From Arthrobacter sp. DNA4 (GTDB taxonomy: Bacteria > Actinomycetota > Actinomycetes > Actinomycetales > Micrococcaceae): 64,000 nucleotides of DNA. The stretch is from the NCBI RefSeq assembly GCF_024362385.1, contig NZ_CP101466.1, forward strand, positions 2,976,001 through 3,040,000. Direction: 5' to 3'. The notes under the pieces are model-generated. The model searched no databases and had not been told where the DNA came from. It was given only the letters and a program-made list of their open reading frames with translations. The position numbers and the translations under genes are program-made. Below, one piece after another: positions 1 through 9,211 of the stretch (within the stretch, counting starts at the first letter, position 1; each line of letters starts with the position of its first letter).

Positions 1-884
1 ACGTCGTGCCCATGCCACCGAAGAAGACCCTGGTGATCGGCGCCAACGGCCAGCTGGGTAAGGCGCTGCGGAAAGAGTACGACGGCGACACTTCCGTTGA
101 GTTCGCATCGCGCAGTGAGTTCGACCTCGGCAGTCCGGACGCGTTCAAAGACCGCAACTGGAAGAACTACTCCGCTGTCATCAACGCGGCGGCCTACACG
201 GCCGTTGACGCGGCGGAGACTTCGGAGGGGCGCGCAGCCGCCTGGGCCACCAACGTGACCGCGTTGACGCAGCTTGCGCGAATTGCCGTTGAGCATGACC
301 TCACCCTGGTGCATGTCTCCTCTGACTACGTGTTCGACGGGGCCAAGGAAGTCCATGCGGAGACTGAAGCGCTCACGCCGCTTGGTGTCTACGGGCAGAC
401 CAAAGCAGCAGGCGACGCTGTTGTCAGCGTGGTCCCCCGGCATTACATCGTCCGCACGAGTTGGGTCATCGGTGAAGGCAACAACTTTGTACGCACCATG
501 GCCTCGCTCGCTTCACGCGGAGTGGAACCTTCCGTGGTGAACGACCAGTACGGCCGCCTCAGTTTCACTGATGACATCGCGGCAGGTATCCGGCACTTGC
601 TGCACACCGGCGCTCCCTACGGCACCTACAACCTGAGCAACGACGGCGACCCGCAGTCGTGGGCGGACATCGCAGCGGACGTCTACGAATTGTCCGGCAA
701 GAGCAGGGACGCCGTGACGGGCGTGAGCACCAAGGAATACTTCGAGGGGAAGGATGCTGCCCCCCGCCCGCTTAACAGTGTTCTGGATCTCTCCAAGATC
801 AAGGCAGCAGGCTTCGAGGCACCGCCGGCAGGGCTGCGCCTGACCGAGTACGTTAATTCGACCACGAGCGGATTCCCAGCATGA
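1..884 (+). CDS. rmlD: dTDP-4-dehydrorhamnose reductase domain (RmlD), 5'-truncated by the window edge
   Basis: This is an NAD(P)-dependent SDR-fold reductase. RmlD performs the last step of dTDP-L-rhamnose synthesis, reducing dTDP-4-dehydro-rhamnose in the cytoplasm. About 292 residues are visible. The nucleotide-binding motif VIGANGQLG is at the start, NAAAYTAVDAAE follows, and the catalytic pattern is SSDYVFDG with YGQTKAAGD (Tyr-x-x-x-Lys). No ribosome binding site precedes the first possible starts (GTG at 6, ATG at 12), and the frame is open to the window edge. I therefore think the gene begins upstream. In Arthrobacter relatives RmlD is often the C-terminal half of an RmlC-RmlD fusion, and a linker-like stretch before the domain fits that; this part is inference. 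It overlaps the next glycosyltransferase by ATGA. Confidence 0.88.
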   Translation, partial: VVPMPPKKTLVIGANGQLGKALRKEYDGDTSVEFASRSEFDLGSPDAFKDRNWKNYSAVINAAAYTAVDAAETSEGRAAAWATNVTALTQLARIAVEHDLTLVHVSSDYVFDGAKEVHAETEALTPLGVYGQTKAAGDAVVSVVPRHYIVRTSWVIGEGNNFVRTMASLASRGVEPSVVNDQYGRLSFTDDIAAGIRHLLHTGAPYGTYNLSNDGDPQSWADIAADVYELSGKSRDAVTGVSTKEYFEGKDAAPRPLNSVLDLSKIKAAGFEAPPAGLRLTEYVNSTTSGFPA

Positions 885-1606
885 CCGAAGCACGCCACGA
901 CACCCTTGTCATCATGCCGGCCTGGAATGAGTCGGAAGCGATCGGCAACACCATTGCGGAAGTCCTTGAGTTTGGACCCCCATGCGATGTGCTGGTGGTG
1001 GACGACGGCTCCCGTGATAACACCGCCCGGGTGGCACGCGCGGCCGTCGCCACCGTTGTGCAATTGCCGTTCAACATGGGCGTCGGTGGCGCGATGCGGA
1101 CCGGCTTCAAATATGCCCAGATGCATGGTTACCGGCAAGTCATCCAGGTGGACGCTGATGGCCAGCATGACCCCCGGGACATCAAGACAGTCCTTGACGG
1201 ATTGCGCGACGCCGATATCGCCATTGGTGCCCGGTTCGCCGAGGCGGGAAACTACACCGTTCGCGGCCCCCGAAAGTGGGCCATGAACGTCCTGGCGTGG
1301 ACAATATCCCGGCTTGCACGGACAAAGCTCACCGACGTGACCTCCGGTTTCCGCGCAGCGAACACCAAAGCCATCCGCCAATACCTGGACCATTACCCCG
1401 CTGAGTACCTGGGCGACACGATTGATTCACTGGTCGTGGCGATCCGTTCAGGCTGCACCGTCCGCCAGGTTGGCGTTTCTATGAGGGAGCGTCAGGGAGG
1501 CACCCCCAGCCATGACCCGATAAAGGCCGCCATCTACCTCGGCCGCTCAGGGATGGCGCTCTTGTTCGCGCTGACGCGCAAGAAATCCACACCTTCCACC
1601 AACTAG
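881..1606 (+). CDS. family 2 glycosyltransferase, polyprenol-phosphate sugar synthase type
   Basis: This 241-residue GT-A-fold glycosyltransferase resembles dolichyl/polyprenyl-phosphate mannosyltransferase-like enzymes, which load a sugar from a nucleotide donor onto a lipid carrier at the inner face of the membrane. Visible motifs are MPAWNE near the N terminus, VVDDGSRDNT (donor binding) and VDADGQHD, which contains the DxD metal site. No membrane segments are evident. Its start overlaps the rmlD stop by four bases, and a DUF2304 gene follows after eight bases. That GT2-DUF2304 pairing is common in actinobacterial surface-glycan clusters. The exact sugar and acceptor cannot be read from sequence. 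Confidence 0.88.
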   Translation: MTEARHDTLVIMPAWNESEAIGNTIAEVLEFGPPCDVLVVDDGSRDNTARVARAAVATVVQLPFNMGVGGAMRTGFKYAQMHGYRQVIQVDADGQHDPRDIKTVLDGLRDADIAIGARFAEAGNYTVRGPRKWAMNVLAWTISRLARTKLTDVTSGFRAANTKAIRQYLDHYPAEYLGDTIDSLVVAIRSGCTVRQVGVSMRERQGGTPSHDPIKAAIYLGRSGMALLFALTRKKSTPSTN

Positions 1607-1614
1607 GAATCCAC

Positions 1615-2001
1615 ATGTCCCTCCTTATGGGCTCCATCGTCGTCGTGGCGATTCTCTTCTTCGTCTTCGAAATGCTGCGACGGCAGAAGTTGCGCGAGAA
1701 ATACGCTGTTCTCTGGATCGTCATCGGCATCGGCACTCTTCTGCTGGCGGCCTTTCCCGCCCTGCTTGAGCAAGCCAGTGGCCTGCTCGGGATCCAGGTC
1801 CCCGCGAACCTTCTCTTCATCACCACCCTCGTCCTCCTTGTCGGGGTATGCCTTCACCTGTCCCGTGAGCAGTCGCAGGCCGAGGATGAGGTGCGCATTC
1901 TTTGCGAAGAGGTGGCCCTGTTGAAGGTGGAGCTTTCGGCACTGCAGCAGAGCGTCGGGTCACACCCGCGACAGGACGGAACCACCGGCCCCGCTGCGTA
2001 G
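1615..2001 (+). CDS. DUF2304 membrane protein
   Basis: This 128-residue protein has three hydrophobic segments (about residues 2-17, 32-50 and 62-80). A charged C-terminal tail with heptad-like spacing (EDEVRILCEEVALLKVEL) is probably a short coiled coil. The pattern matches DUF2304, a family of unknown biochemical function that is usually encoded directly after a polyprenol-phosphate-type GT2, as here. It may anchor or assist that enzyme at the membrane; this is inference from context. An AGGA box lies six bases before the ATG. The gene is the last of its transcription unit and is followed by a strong bidirectional terminator. Confidence 0.82.
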   Translation: MSLLMGSIVVVAILFFVFEMLRRQKLREKYAVLWIVIGIGTLLLAAFPALLEQASGLLGIQVPANLLFITTLVLLVGVCLHLSREQSQAEDEVRILCEEVALLKVELSALQQSVGSHPRQDGTTGPAA

Positions 2002-2042
2002 CAGGAGCACTTCCGCGGGCCTGGCCAGGCGGACCAAACAAA

Positions 2043-2074
2043 AAAGGGAGCGACCCCCGCGGGGCGCTCCCTTT
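2043..2074. terminator. bidirectional intrinsic terminator
   Basis: The perfect stem AAAGGGAGCG / CGCTCCCTTT closes on a GC-rich loop. A-rich sequence precedes it and T-rich sequence follows. It sits between the convergent DUF2304 gene and the minus-strand glycosyltransferase, so it can stop both. Confidence 0.85.
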
Positions 2075-2087
2075 CCTATTGGATCGG

Positions 2088-2969
2088 TCAGCCGAAGATG
2101 TGCTTTGCCAGCCGTGGGAGGGAGTCCACCTTGCCCATGGCCACAGACTTGACCACCAAGGACGCAGCATTCAGCCGCGAGGTGGTGTGGAAGGACGCTG
2201 CGCGGGCAGCGCGGTTCCAGCCAAGTTCCTTGAACCGGGCTGCCTGCCCTTCAAAGAAGCGCCGCTCTTCATCAAAGCGGCGCCCGTCAAGGGCACGCAC
2301 GGAAGAATCTGACGCCGAGTGCCTCCGGTACAGGAAGGACAGCGTGGGGTCCACCACAAGGGAGCCGCCTTCTGCCGCTATGTCCAGCAGCAGGGCAAGG
2401 TCCTGAACGACGTCCAGGCCGTCCGTGAAGCCAATCCGCACGATGGTCTCCGACCGCCAGGCCAACGACGGAAAGTATGCCCAGTCAGCACGTACCAGGC
2501 TGGTAGCCATCTGTTCGCCCTTGAGCTCGATCCGCTCGCGGGTCTTCGGGGCGTAGGCCTTTTTGACGGCATCAGCCAGGGGGATGCAGGCAATGCCCTT
2601 TTCATCAATGACCTGGACACCCGGCTGGACAACGCTGGCATGCGGGTAGGTCTCGAACGCATCGACTACGACGTCCAGGTAGTTGGGCAGCATGACATCG
2701 TCTGCGCCCATGATGACCACATACGGTGCCTCGACCATGGTCAGCGCCTTGCGGTAGTTGCCGTTGGCGCCCAGGTTTTTCTCGTTCTTGAGGTACGTAA
2801 CGCGAGGGTCAGTAATCGTCGAGAACCAGCGTTCCGGCTCGGGATCCGGGTAGCCGTCATCGATCACGATGAGCCGCCAGTCTTCGTTCTCCTGGTTCAT
2901 CACGCTTCGGGCTGCGAGCTTCATCTGATCGACATCGCCGTAGTAGGGCAGCATTACGTCAACGGTCAT
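2088..2969 (-). CDS. family 2 glycosyltransferase
   Basis: This is a 293-residue GT-A glycosyltransferase, likely adding a sugar to the surface glycan made by this locus. Motifs are VDVMLPYYGD at the N terminus, VIDDGYPDPEPERW in the donor region and MGADDVMLP as the DxD-like site. The frame could extend to 3062, but I chose the ATG at 2969 because GGAAGGA lies about ten bases upstream and the protein then begins directly at the family's first strand. It is the only minus-strand gene in the first 12 kb, so it is transcribed separately from its neighbours and shares the 2970-3128 intergenic region with the next glycosyltransferase. Confidence 0.87.
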   Translation of the reverse strand: MTVDVMLPYYGDVDQMKLAARSVMNQENEDWRLIVIDDGYPDPEPERWFSTITDPRVTYLKNEKNLGANGNYRKALTMVEAPYVVIMGADDVMLPNYLDVVVDAFETYPHASVVQPGVQVIDEKGIACIPLADAVKKAYAPKTRERIELKGEQMATSLVRADWAYFPSLAWRSETIVRIGFTDGLDVVQDLALLLDIAAEGGSLVVDPTLSFLYRRHSASDSSVRALDGRRFDEERRFFEGQAARFKELGWNRAARAASFHTTSRLNAASLVVKSVAMGKVDSLPRLAKHIFG

Positions 2970-3128
2970 GGACCTGGGATTCCTTCCGTGGGCTCCGCTC
3001 GAAGAACTCGGCGGCTTCCCCACGATTATAGTTGACGGGCCCTTGTCGGGCCTGTCAGGCACGGCTTGCTAGACTGCTTGGGGTCCTGCCCGCCCCGCTG
3101 GCACCGCCCGGAGTGAGGAGAATTACTT

Positions 3129-3881
3129 TTGGAGCCCACAACCACACGGCCGCGCATCAGCGTGTGCATGGCTGCCTACAACGGCGCCCGCCACATCAGC
3201 GAGCAGATCGATTCGATCCTTCCCGAACTTGGCGCCCACGACGAAGTCATTGTCGTCAACGACTGTTCCACGGACAACACTGCTGCCATCGTCGCCGCTG
3301 TTCCGGATGGCCGGATCCGGCTGATCAATGCCGAACAAAACCGCGGCTATGTTTCAACATTTGAAAGAGCCCTCGGGGAGGCGCGGGGAGAGTTCGTTTT
3401 CCTTTCGGACCAGGACGATGTGTGGCTCCCGGGCCGGGTGGAACGCATGATTTCGGCCTTGGACGGCAAGGACATGGTGGTCAGTAACTGCAGGCACTTC
3501 GACGGAGCGCCCGGCTCATTCCATGAAATTCGTTTACGGGCCAAGGATTCCACCCACCACGTACGCAACCTCCTCGGCATCGTGGTCGGTTACCGGCTCC
3601 ACTGGGGTTGCGCGATGGCCGTTCGGCGGAACCTTTTGGCGCAGGCACTGCCGTTCCCCAACTACATGAACGAATCCCACGACCAGTGGCTTGCCACTGT
3701 GGGCAACGTCAACCGCTCCATCGTCTACATGGAAGAAGACACCATCCTGCACAGACTTCACGGCGAGAACCTGACGCCCCACGGTATCCGCTCAGCCTCA
3801 AAAATAATTCGTGCACGGCTTGCCTTCCTGCGCAACGTCTACATCGCAGTAAGGCGCTCCCGGCAGGCGAGGCAGGCGTGA
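3129..3881 (+). CDS. family 2 glycosyltransferase (TTG start)
   Basis: This 250-residue GT-A glycosyltransferase has the full set of family motifs: SVCMAAYNGA at the N terminus, VVNDCSTDNT for nucleotide-sugar binding, and LSDQDDVWLPG, whose DQDD carries the metal-binding acidic residues. The start is TTG. A GAGGAG box lies eight bases before it, and no better-placed ATG or GTG exists. Its stop overlaps the next glycosyltransferase start (TGATG), so the two are probably translationally coupled. It resembles rhamnosyl- or galactosyl-transferases of O-antigen-like clusters; the substrate is not determined. Confidence 0.88.
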   Translation: MEPTTTRPRISVCMAAYNGARHISEQIDSILPELGAHDEVIVVNDCSTDNTAAIVAAVPDGRIRLINAEQNRGYVSTFERALGEARGEFVFLSDQDDVWLPGRVERMISALDGKDMVVSNCRHFDGAPGSFHEIRLRAKDSTHHVRNLLGIVVGYRLHWGCAMAVRRNLLAQALPFPNYMNESHDQWLATVGNVNRSIVYMEEDTILHRLHGENLTPHGIRSASKIIRARLAFLRNVYIAVRRSRQARQA

Positions 3882-4816
3882 TGGTCCAGTCCGGCCCGAA
3901 CCCGACCAGTCCCCACCCCGGCGTGTGTGGAGTTGTATCGGCCTATAACCCCGGTGATGAAAATGTTGCCAACGTAAAGTGGCTGTTGCGCTTCGTCGCC
4001 CACGTCGTGGTTGTCGACGACGGCTCGCGCGACGATGTATCGCAGGCCCTGGCAGAGATGGAGCAGGCAGGTGCCGTTGTTCTGCGCCTCGGCACCAATT
4101 CCGGGATCGCCCGGGCCCTGAACACGGGAATCAAGGAAGCACTCGAGCGCTGGAACCCGGAGTGGATTGTCACCATGGACCAGGATTCCAGGTTCACTGG
4201 AGACTACATCGGTGCCGCTCTCGCTACTGTTGCAGCATCCAGTGACCCGCACAGCGTAGGCATGGTGTGCGCGGAGTCGCACAATCACATCCCCCTGCCG
4301 GTATGGGGCAGCCGGGATGAGCCCCAGATCTTCGACCCCATGACCAGCGGAACGTTGATGCGTGCACGCACGTTCGATGCAGTTGGCCTCTTCGATGAAG
4401 GGTTCTTCATCGATTGCGTGGATTCTGAATTCAATGCCCGGCTCCGGGAGCACGGACTTCGTGCACTGGCAGGACGGGGCTGCAATCTCGAGCACAGCTT
4501 GGGCAGTGCACGGCCGATGAAGATTCTCGGCTGGCACGCGCACATCGGAGCCAAAAAGCTCTACATCTACTACCACGCGCCGTTCCGGGTCTACTACATC
4601 ACCCGGAACTCACTGACACTCGCACGCCGGTATGCGCTGAAACAACCGGCTTGGGTGCTGCGCCGAATCTACATGGAAATCCAAAGCAACATTGTGCGCT
4701 TCGGATTTGGTCCCAACCGGCGCAAACACGCGGTTGCCGCTGCAGCCGGCATCCGGGACGCCGTTCGTCAGCGGATGGGCAAGATTGACGACGACCTCGC
4801 TGCCCGCCTGCGCTAG
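3881..4816 (+). CDS. family 2 glycosyltransferase, rhamnosyltransferase-like
   Basis: This glycosyltransferase is about 311 residues long and resembles the WbbL/RfbF rhamnosyltransferase group. Visible motifs are VVSAYNPGDE, VVVDDGSRDD, TNSGIARALNTGI and VTMDQDSRF (the acidic DxD-type site). A late FDEGFFIDCVDSEFNARLR segment is the typical acceptor-side motif of rhamnosyltransferases. The ATG at 3881 overlaps the preceding stop; a GTG one codon earlier is an alternative. With a dTDP-rhamnose gene at the window start, rhamnose is a reasonable donor, though this is inferred. It continues the same transcription unit as the gene before it. Confidence 0.86.
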   Translation: MVQSGPNPTSPHPGVCGVVSAYNPGDENVANVKWLLRFVAHVVVVDDGSRDDVSQALAEMEQAGAVVLRLGTNSGIARALNTGIKEALERWNPEWIVTMDQDSRFTGDYIGAALATVAASSDPHSVGMVCAESHNHIPLPVWGSRDEPQIFDPMTSGTLMRARTFDAVGLFDEGFFIDCVDSEFNARLREHGLRALAGRGCNLEHSLGSARPMKILGWHAHIGAKKLYIYYHAPFRVYYITRNSLTLARRYALKQPAWVLRRIYMEIQSNIVRFGFGPNRRKHAVAAAAGIRDAVRQRMGKIDDDLAARLR

Positions 4817-4869
4817 GCGTCGGCTCCCCCATTCCCCTGCACTGCCCGGTCAACATCGAAAGAAAACTC

Positions 4870-5913
4870 ATGACCACCAACTCAGGATCAATCTTCGTCC
4901 TCTATCACCGCGGCTTGCGCACCGGAGGGCCCGAAGCCCTCCACCAGCTGGTCGATATGCTGCGTGAGCTTGGGCAGGACGCCTATCTGGTCCCGCACCC
5001 GCACACAGCAGGCAACGACCGCGTGGAGCAGTACGGGATTTACGACGCCCCGGAGGCGCCTGAAATCATCGATTCCGCCGAAAACGTTGTGGTCTATCCG
5101 GAGACCTACGTCCACGAGATGTCCCACATCAAGCAGGCCCGCCGCATGTGCTGGTGGCTCAGCATCGACAACTCGCTGACCTTCATGGCCGAGCGTATGT
5201 GGTACCGGAACACGGTAAGCCTGTTTGAAAAGGCAAAGGAAGCGGCCGTCCCCTTCGCCCGGATGTGGAAGAACGGCGTGACGCCGGCAAAAATGCGCAC
5301 GGACAAGGACGTCATCCACCTCGTGCAGTCCTCTTATGCATGGGCCTTCGTTGCCACCAGGTTGGACGTCGTGCCATCCCTGGTGTCCGACTACACCCCC
5401 ACAAGGGAGTTCCAGGCCACCGCCACCGCCAAGCGGAACCGCCAGCTGGTCACCTACAATCCCGCCAAGGGCGGACACATCATCGATGCGGTGAAGGCCG
5501 CGAGCCCACCCACCATTGAGTGGCAGCCAATCGTCGGGATGACCCGCGCTGAGGTTGTTGCGACCCTGCAGCAGTGCGGCGTTTATTTGGACTTGGGGCA
5601 CCACCCCGGTAAAGACCGCATGCCTCGGGAGGCAACACTTTCCGGCGCCCTGACCATCGTGGCCCGTCGCGGATCCGGTGCCTTCTACGCTGACGTTCCC
5701 ATCCCCTGGGAACACAAGATCACGCCGGGAGATACCGAGGTTGCCACCGCTGCAGCCATGCTTCCGCAGCTCATCGCCAACTTCGAGCAGGAAGTGGCGA
5801 AACAAGCCAGCTACCGCGAAACCATCCTCAACGAACGTTCCCGGTTCAAGCGGGAGGTTGAGGACGTCTTCGTCAACGGTCGCCTGGGCAAGGACGCCTA
5901 TGACTATGTGTAG
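4870..5913 (+). CDS. putative glycosyltransferase-like protein, family not recognised
   Basis: This is a 347-residue soluble protein that I do not firmly recognise. It begins with a strand and a glycine-rich turn (IFVLYHRGLRTGGPEALHQL), as in GT-B enzymes. A later segment (LDLGHHPGKDRMPREATLSG) resembles the donor-binding acidic/MPR(E/D) region of GT-4-like glycosyltransferases, where a Glu contacts the nucleotide sugar. It has no membrane segment. It lies between a rhamnosyltransferase-like gene and a flippase in a co-directional run, which supports a role in glycan assembly. The ribosome site is weak (AAAG about ten bases upstream of the ATG). Calling it a glycosyltransferase is inference. 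Confidence 0.7.
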   Translation: MTTNSGSIFVLYHRGLRTGGPEALHQLVDMLRELGQDAYLVPHPHTAGNDRVEQYGIYDAPEAPEIIDSAENVVVYPETYVHEMSHIKQARRMCWWLSIDNSLTFMAERMWYRNTVSLFEKAKEAAVPFARMWKNGVTPAKMRTDKDVIHLVQSSYAWAFVATRLDVVPSLVSDYTPTREFQATATAKRNRQLVTYNPAKGGHIIDAVKAASPPTIEWQPIVGMTRAEVVATLQQCGVYLDLGHHPGKDRMPREATLSGALTIVARRGSGAFYADVPIPWEHKITPGDTEVATAAAMLPQLIANFEQEVAKQASYRETILNERSRFKREVEDVFVNGRLGKDAYDYV

Positions 5914-5940
5914 TCGACGCACCGCGGCCGGGACCACGGC

Positions 5941-7173
5941 ATGATCAAAAGGATCGCCGCTTTCGCCGGATTGCCGCTGCTCGCCTCGCTTGCATCATTC
6001 ATCCTTTTGCCCATCATTGCCAGAGTGGGTGGGGCGCCGGCCTGGAATTCCCTCGCCGTAGGCCAGGCTGTAGGGGCAATCGCGGCGATTGTCATAGGTC
6101 TGGGGTGGCCGCTGACAGGCCCCGCCGCCGTCGCCTCAGAAAGCGATCCGGGAACCCGGCGCCGGCTTTACGCCACCAGTTTCATTACCCGCGCATTTGT
6201 CTTCGTCTGCGCCATCCCCCTTATGGCAGCCGCCCTCTCGTTCACGGGAGCCAAAGAACAGTTCTGGGTTGCTTTCCTGATGGCCTGCGCCCAGGCGGCG
6301 GCAGGACTCACCCCGGCTTGGTACTGCATTGCCACCGGACACGCCGGCAGGATCGCAAAATACGACGTTGTTCCCCGTATGGTGGCGACTCTGGGCGTCA
6401 TCCCACTTTTGTTCGCAACAGGTCAGATCTTCCTCTACCCACTTGCGCTTCTGCTGCTGGGCCTCGCGGGCACCATGTGGTTCAACAAGGATCATTCCCA
6501 ACGGGCGGACTTCGAGGGGCTGACGCCCCGCGCAGTGATCCGGGAGATCTGGGGACTGAGAGGCGGTGCCGTCGTGACGGTCGCCGCAGGAGCGTACGCT
6601 TCCACCCCCGTCCTTGTGGTGCAGTTCGCCGCCTCTGCCTCCGGCCTGGCTGCGTTTGTGTCAGCGGAGAAGCTGTACCGCATTGGACAGCTCGCGACGG
6701 CCGCGCTGGGAAACAGCCTCCAGGGGTGGGTCAACGAGTTCGGCTCAAACCATGCCGAGCGGCGAAAGTTCTCCCTTCTGGCTTTGTCAGTCCTGGGAGC
6801 AGCCGGCTGGCTGATCCTTGCTGTCCTGGGTCCATGGGTGAGCACCCTCCTTTTCGGTTCGGCGTTGGCCGCTGACTTCTGGACCTGTTTCTGGTTCGGT
6901 CTGTCGTTCCTCCTCGTCTGTGTCACAACGTCCACCGGAGCCCACTGGCTGGTGCCCGCAAAACAGATGCGCACCGTCTTCTCCAGCACCATCGCAGGAG
7001 CCATCGTTGGGCTCCCGGCCATGGTCATCCTGGCGCACCTGATGGGCGGCCCGGGCGGCGCACTGGGTCTGGTAGTGGGCGAAGTTGCGGTAACCGTCAT
7101 ACAGCTGCGTGCCATCATCCGTCTGCTGCGGGAACCGTCGCCGCAGGACAGGACTGAGGAAATTCCGTCGTGA
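5941..7173 (+). CDS. Wzx-like polysaccharide flippase / MATE-type membrane protein
   Basis: This 410-residue integral membrane protein has about 11-12 hydrophobic segments spread over its whole length. That is the size and layout of Wzx/RfbX flippases, which move lipid-linked oligosaccharides from the cytoplasmic to the outer face. Internal features include an Arg-rich cytoplasmic loop (SDPGTRRRL) and a central segment with FVSAEKLYRIGQ, typical of this superfamily. The Shine-Dalgarno sequence is weak. Its stop overlaps the GTG of the next gene (GTGA), implying coupling. Position among glycosyltransferases supports the export role; the transported glycan is unknown. Confidence 0.8.
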   Translation: MIKRIAAFAGLPLLASLASFILLPIIARVGGAPAWNSLAVGQAVGAIAAIVIGLGWPLTGPAAVASESDPGTRRRLYATSFITRAFVFVCAIPLMAAALSFTGAKEQFWVAFLMACAQAAAGLTPAWYCIATGHAGRIAKYDVVPRMVATLGVIPLLFATGQIFLYPLALLLLGLAGTMWFNKDHSQRADFEGLTPRAVIREIWGLRGGAVVTVAAGAYASTPVLVVQFAASASGLAAFVSAEKLYRIGQLATAALGNSLQGWVNEFGSNHAERRKFSLLALSVLGAAGWLILAVLGPWVSTLLFGSALAADFWTCFWFGLSFLLVCVTTSTGAHWLVPAKQMRTVFSSTIAGAIVGLPAMVILAHLMGGPGGALGLVVGEVAVTVIQLRAIIRLLREPSPQDRTEEIPS

Positions 7174-9143
7174 ACTGGCTGACCATTCTTCCGGCCTCGG
7201 CAGTCGCAATCCTGCTCCTGTATATCCCCGGTGCCGCAATCGCGTCGTGCCTCAAGTTCCGGTTGGGCGGGGTTCTCGGCATCGCGCCCCTTCTATCAAC
7301 TGCAGCCGCCGGACTTGCCGGGGTCATCGGTGGGTTCCTCCACGTGCCCTGGAGCGTCCTGCCGTATCTTCTCGTCACCGCGGTTCTCGCCGCCGGAGCA
7401 TTGGTCCTGACGCGCCGTATTCCGTGGCGCCTGGCTGCCCCCGCCTGGAGGCAATCCCTGCCCTTCGCTGCCTTGGCACTCGCAACGCTGCCCATGAGCT
7501 GGCGGTTCATCCAGCTTGTGGGGTCACCGGACCACCCGTCACAGGTCTTCGATAACGTCTTCCACCTCAATGCCATCCGCTTCATCATCGACAGCGGAAA
7601 CGCCTCATCGCTGACGCTGGCGTCGATACAGGGAGTGCAGGGCCTTGACGCGGTCTATCCCGCGGCGTGGCATTCTTTTGCTGCCCTCCTGGTGCAGCTG
7701 GCTTCCGTGGATATCCCTACCGCTGAGAACGTCCTGAACCTGGTCATCGTCGTGCTCCTCTGGCCCGCGTCCTGCCTGTTCCTCGTCACGAAGACCATCT
7801 CGCGCAGGCCGGCGGCCCTCATCATCACCGCGGTGGTCGCCGGCGCACAGGTTGCCTTCCCCTTCCTCATGATTGTCTGGGGCCCTTTGTTCCCCTACGC
7901 CATGGCCCTCAGCATGATGCCGGTAGTGATAGTCGAACTCGCAGCGCTGGTCCGTATCGGGCGGACGCGGACGGACCCACTTCCCAGCTGGGCAGCGGCA
8001 CTGGTGTTGTCGCTGGCAGGTCTCGCATTTGCCCACACGAGCTCCATCAACATCACGGTGGCGCTTGGCCTTCCGATCCTCGCCATTTTGTGGTGGCGGA
8101 TCATGCCGCGCCGGGAGATGTGGCGGGTGAACCCCGCCGGAGCGTGGCTGTTCCTTGGCGGGACCGTGGGGATCCTCGCCGTCGCCGCGGTCCTGTGGTT
8201 GAAGCTGCGCCCTGCCCCGTATGACAACTGGGGACCAACCGTGAAGCCGGGCGCCGCCGTCGGGGAAATACTCACAGCCAGCACGATGCAATCAGCCATA
8301 CCGGCCGTCGTGGTTTCCATCCTGTCGGTCTACGGCCTCCTCACCACCTTCAAAGTGGGGAGGTGGCGCTGGATGGCTGCGTGCTACGCCGTACTTGGAG
8401 GGCTCTATATCGTTGCGGCGTCGTTCCCGAAAGGCAGCATCCGGGACATCCTGATCGGCACCTGGTACCAGGACACCTACCGCCTCGCTGCACTCCTGCC
8501 CCTGCTGGTGACCCCACTTGCCGTCATCGGAGGTCTGCGTCTGTGGGACTCAGCCCGCTGCTCCCGCCCAGGCGCGCGGACGTGGCAGGTGTGGGAAGCT
8601 TCCATCGACCGGACAGGTGCAAGCGGGAAAACAGTACTGTCCACGGCCGCTGTGGTGGTCTTCGCCCTCCTCGCTTCGTTCGCAGGCCCGCTGAGCCACT
8701 ACATCAAAGGCGCCTCGTCCGTTTACCGCTTCGACGCACAATCGGAGCTCCTGACACCCGATGAGCTGGCTTTAATACAGCGGCTCCCTACCCACGTCCC
8801 TTCCGATGCAGTCATAGCTGACAATCCGTGGAACGGGAGTTCACTCGCTTATGCGTACACCGGCCGCCGCGTCCTGACAACGCATCTGTTTTCAACAGAC
8901 GACCCTGATACGGAACTGATTAATAAAAAGCTCGGAGAGGCCGCGGACAACCCTGCCGTCTGCGCCGCCCTGCGCAATAAAAACGTGCAGTACGTACTGG
9001 ACTTCGGGGCCCGTTACCTGATCGACCTGCCAGGGTCCGAAAAGTACCCGGCGTTGACCAACCTTGCGCCCGGAAACGGATTGACCCTGGTGGATTCGCA
9101 GGGTCCGGACGCACGGCTATACCGGATTTCCAGTTGTGGATGA
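7170..9143 (+). CDS. DUF6541-type large membrane protein
   Basis: This 657-residue protein begins with a GTG overlapping the upstream stop and has a GAGGA box about ten bases before it. It has roughly 13-14 membrane segments and then an extracytoplasmic C-terminal domain of about 150 residues (after GPLSHYIKGASSVY). The organisation is that of actinobacterial DUF6541 proteins and, more distantly, of GT-C-fold glycosyltransferases, which use a lipid-phosphate sugar outside the membrane. Ahead of the soluble domain is an acidic loop (PDHPSQVFDNVFH) between early helices, where GT-C enzymes keep catalytic acids. A glycosyltransferase function is therefore plausible but not shown. It precedes a PstS-like lipoprotein gene. 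Confidence 0.72.
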   Translation: MNWLTILPASAVAILLLYIPGAAIASCLKFRLGGVLGIAPLLSTAAAGLAGVIGGFLHVPWSVLPYLLVTAVLAAGALVLTRRIPWRLAAPAWRQSLPFAALALATLPMSWRFIQLVGSPDHPSQVFDNVFHLNAIRFIIDSGNASSLTLASIQGVQGLDAVYPAAWHSFAALLVQLASVDIPTAENVLNLVIVVLLWPASCLFLVTKTISRRPAALIITAVVAGAQVAFPFLMIVWGPLFPYAMALSMMPVVIVELAALVRIGRTRTDPLPSWAAALVLSLAGLAFAHTSSINITVALGLPILAILWWRIMPRREMWRVNPAGAWLFLGGTVGILAVAAVLWLKLRPAPYDNWGPTVKPGAAVGEILTASTMQSAIPAVVVSILSVYGLLTTFKVGRWRWMAACYAVLGGLYIVAASFPKGSIRDILIGTWYQDTYRLAALLPLLVTPLAVIGGLRLWDSARCSRPGARTWQVWEASIDRTGASGKTVLSTAAVVVFALLASFAGPLSHYIKGASSVYRFDAQSELLTPDELALIQRLPTHVPSDAVIADNPWNGSSLAYAYTGRRVLTTHLFSTDDPDTELINKKLGEAADNPAVCAALRNKNVQYVLDFGARYLIDLPGSEKYPALTNLAPGNGLTLVDSQGPDARLYRISSCG

Positions 9144-9211
9144 GCGTGGCCTTCGCCGGTGTGGCGCTTACCGTGCCCATACTTGCAGTGCTGGACCACT
9201 AGGCTGGATAG

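Noticed and set aside
4888..5937. Minus-strand frame of 349 codons opposite the glycosyltransferase-like gene
   Set aside because: The plus-strand frame fits the operon direction and has GT-like motifs; the minus frame has no start signal or domain.
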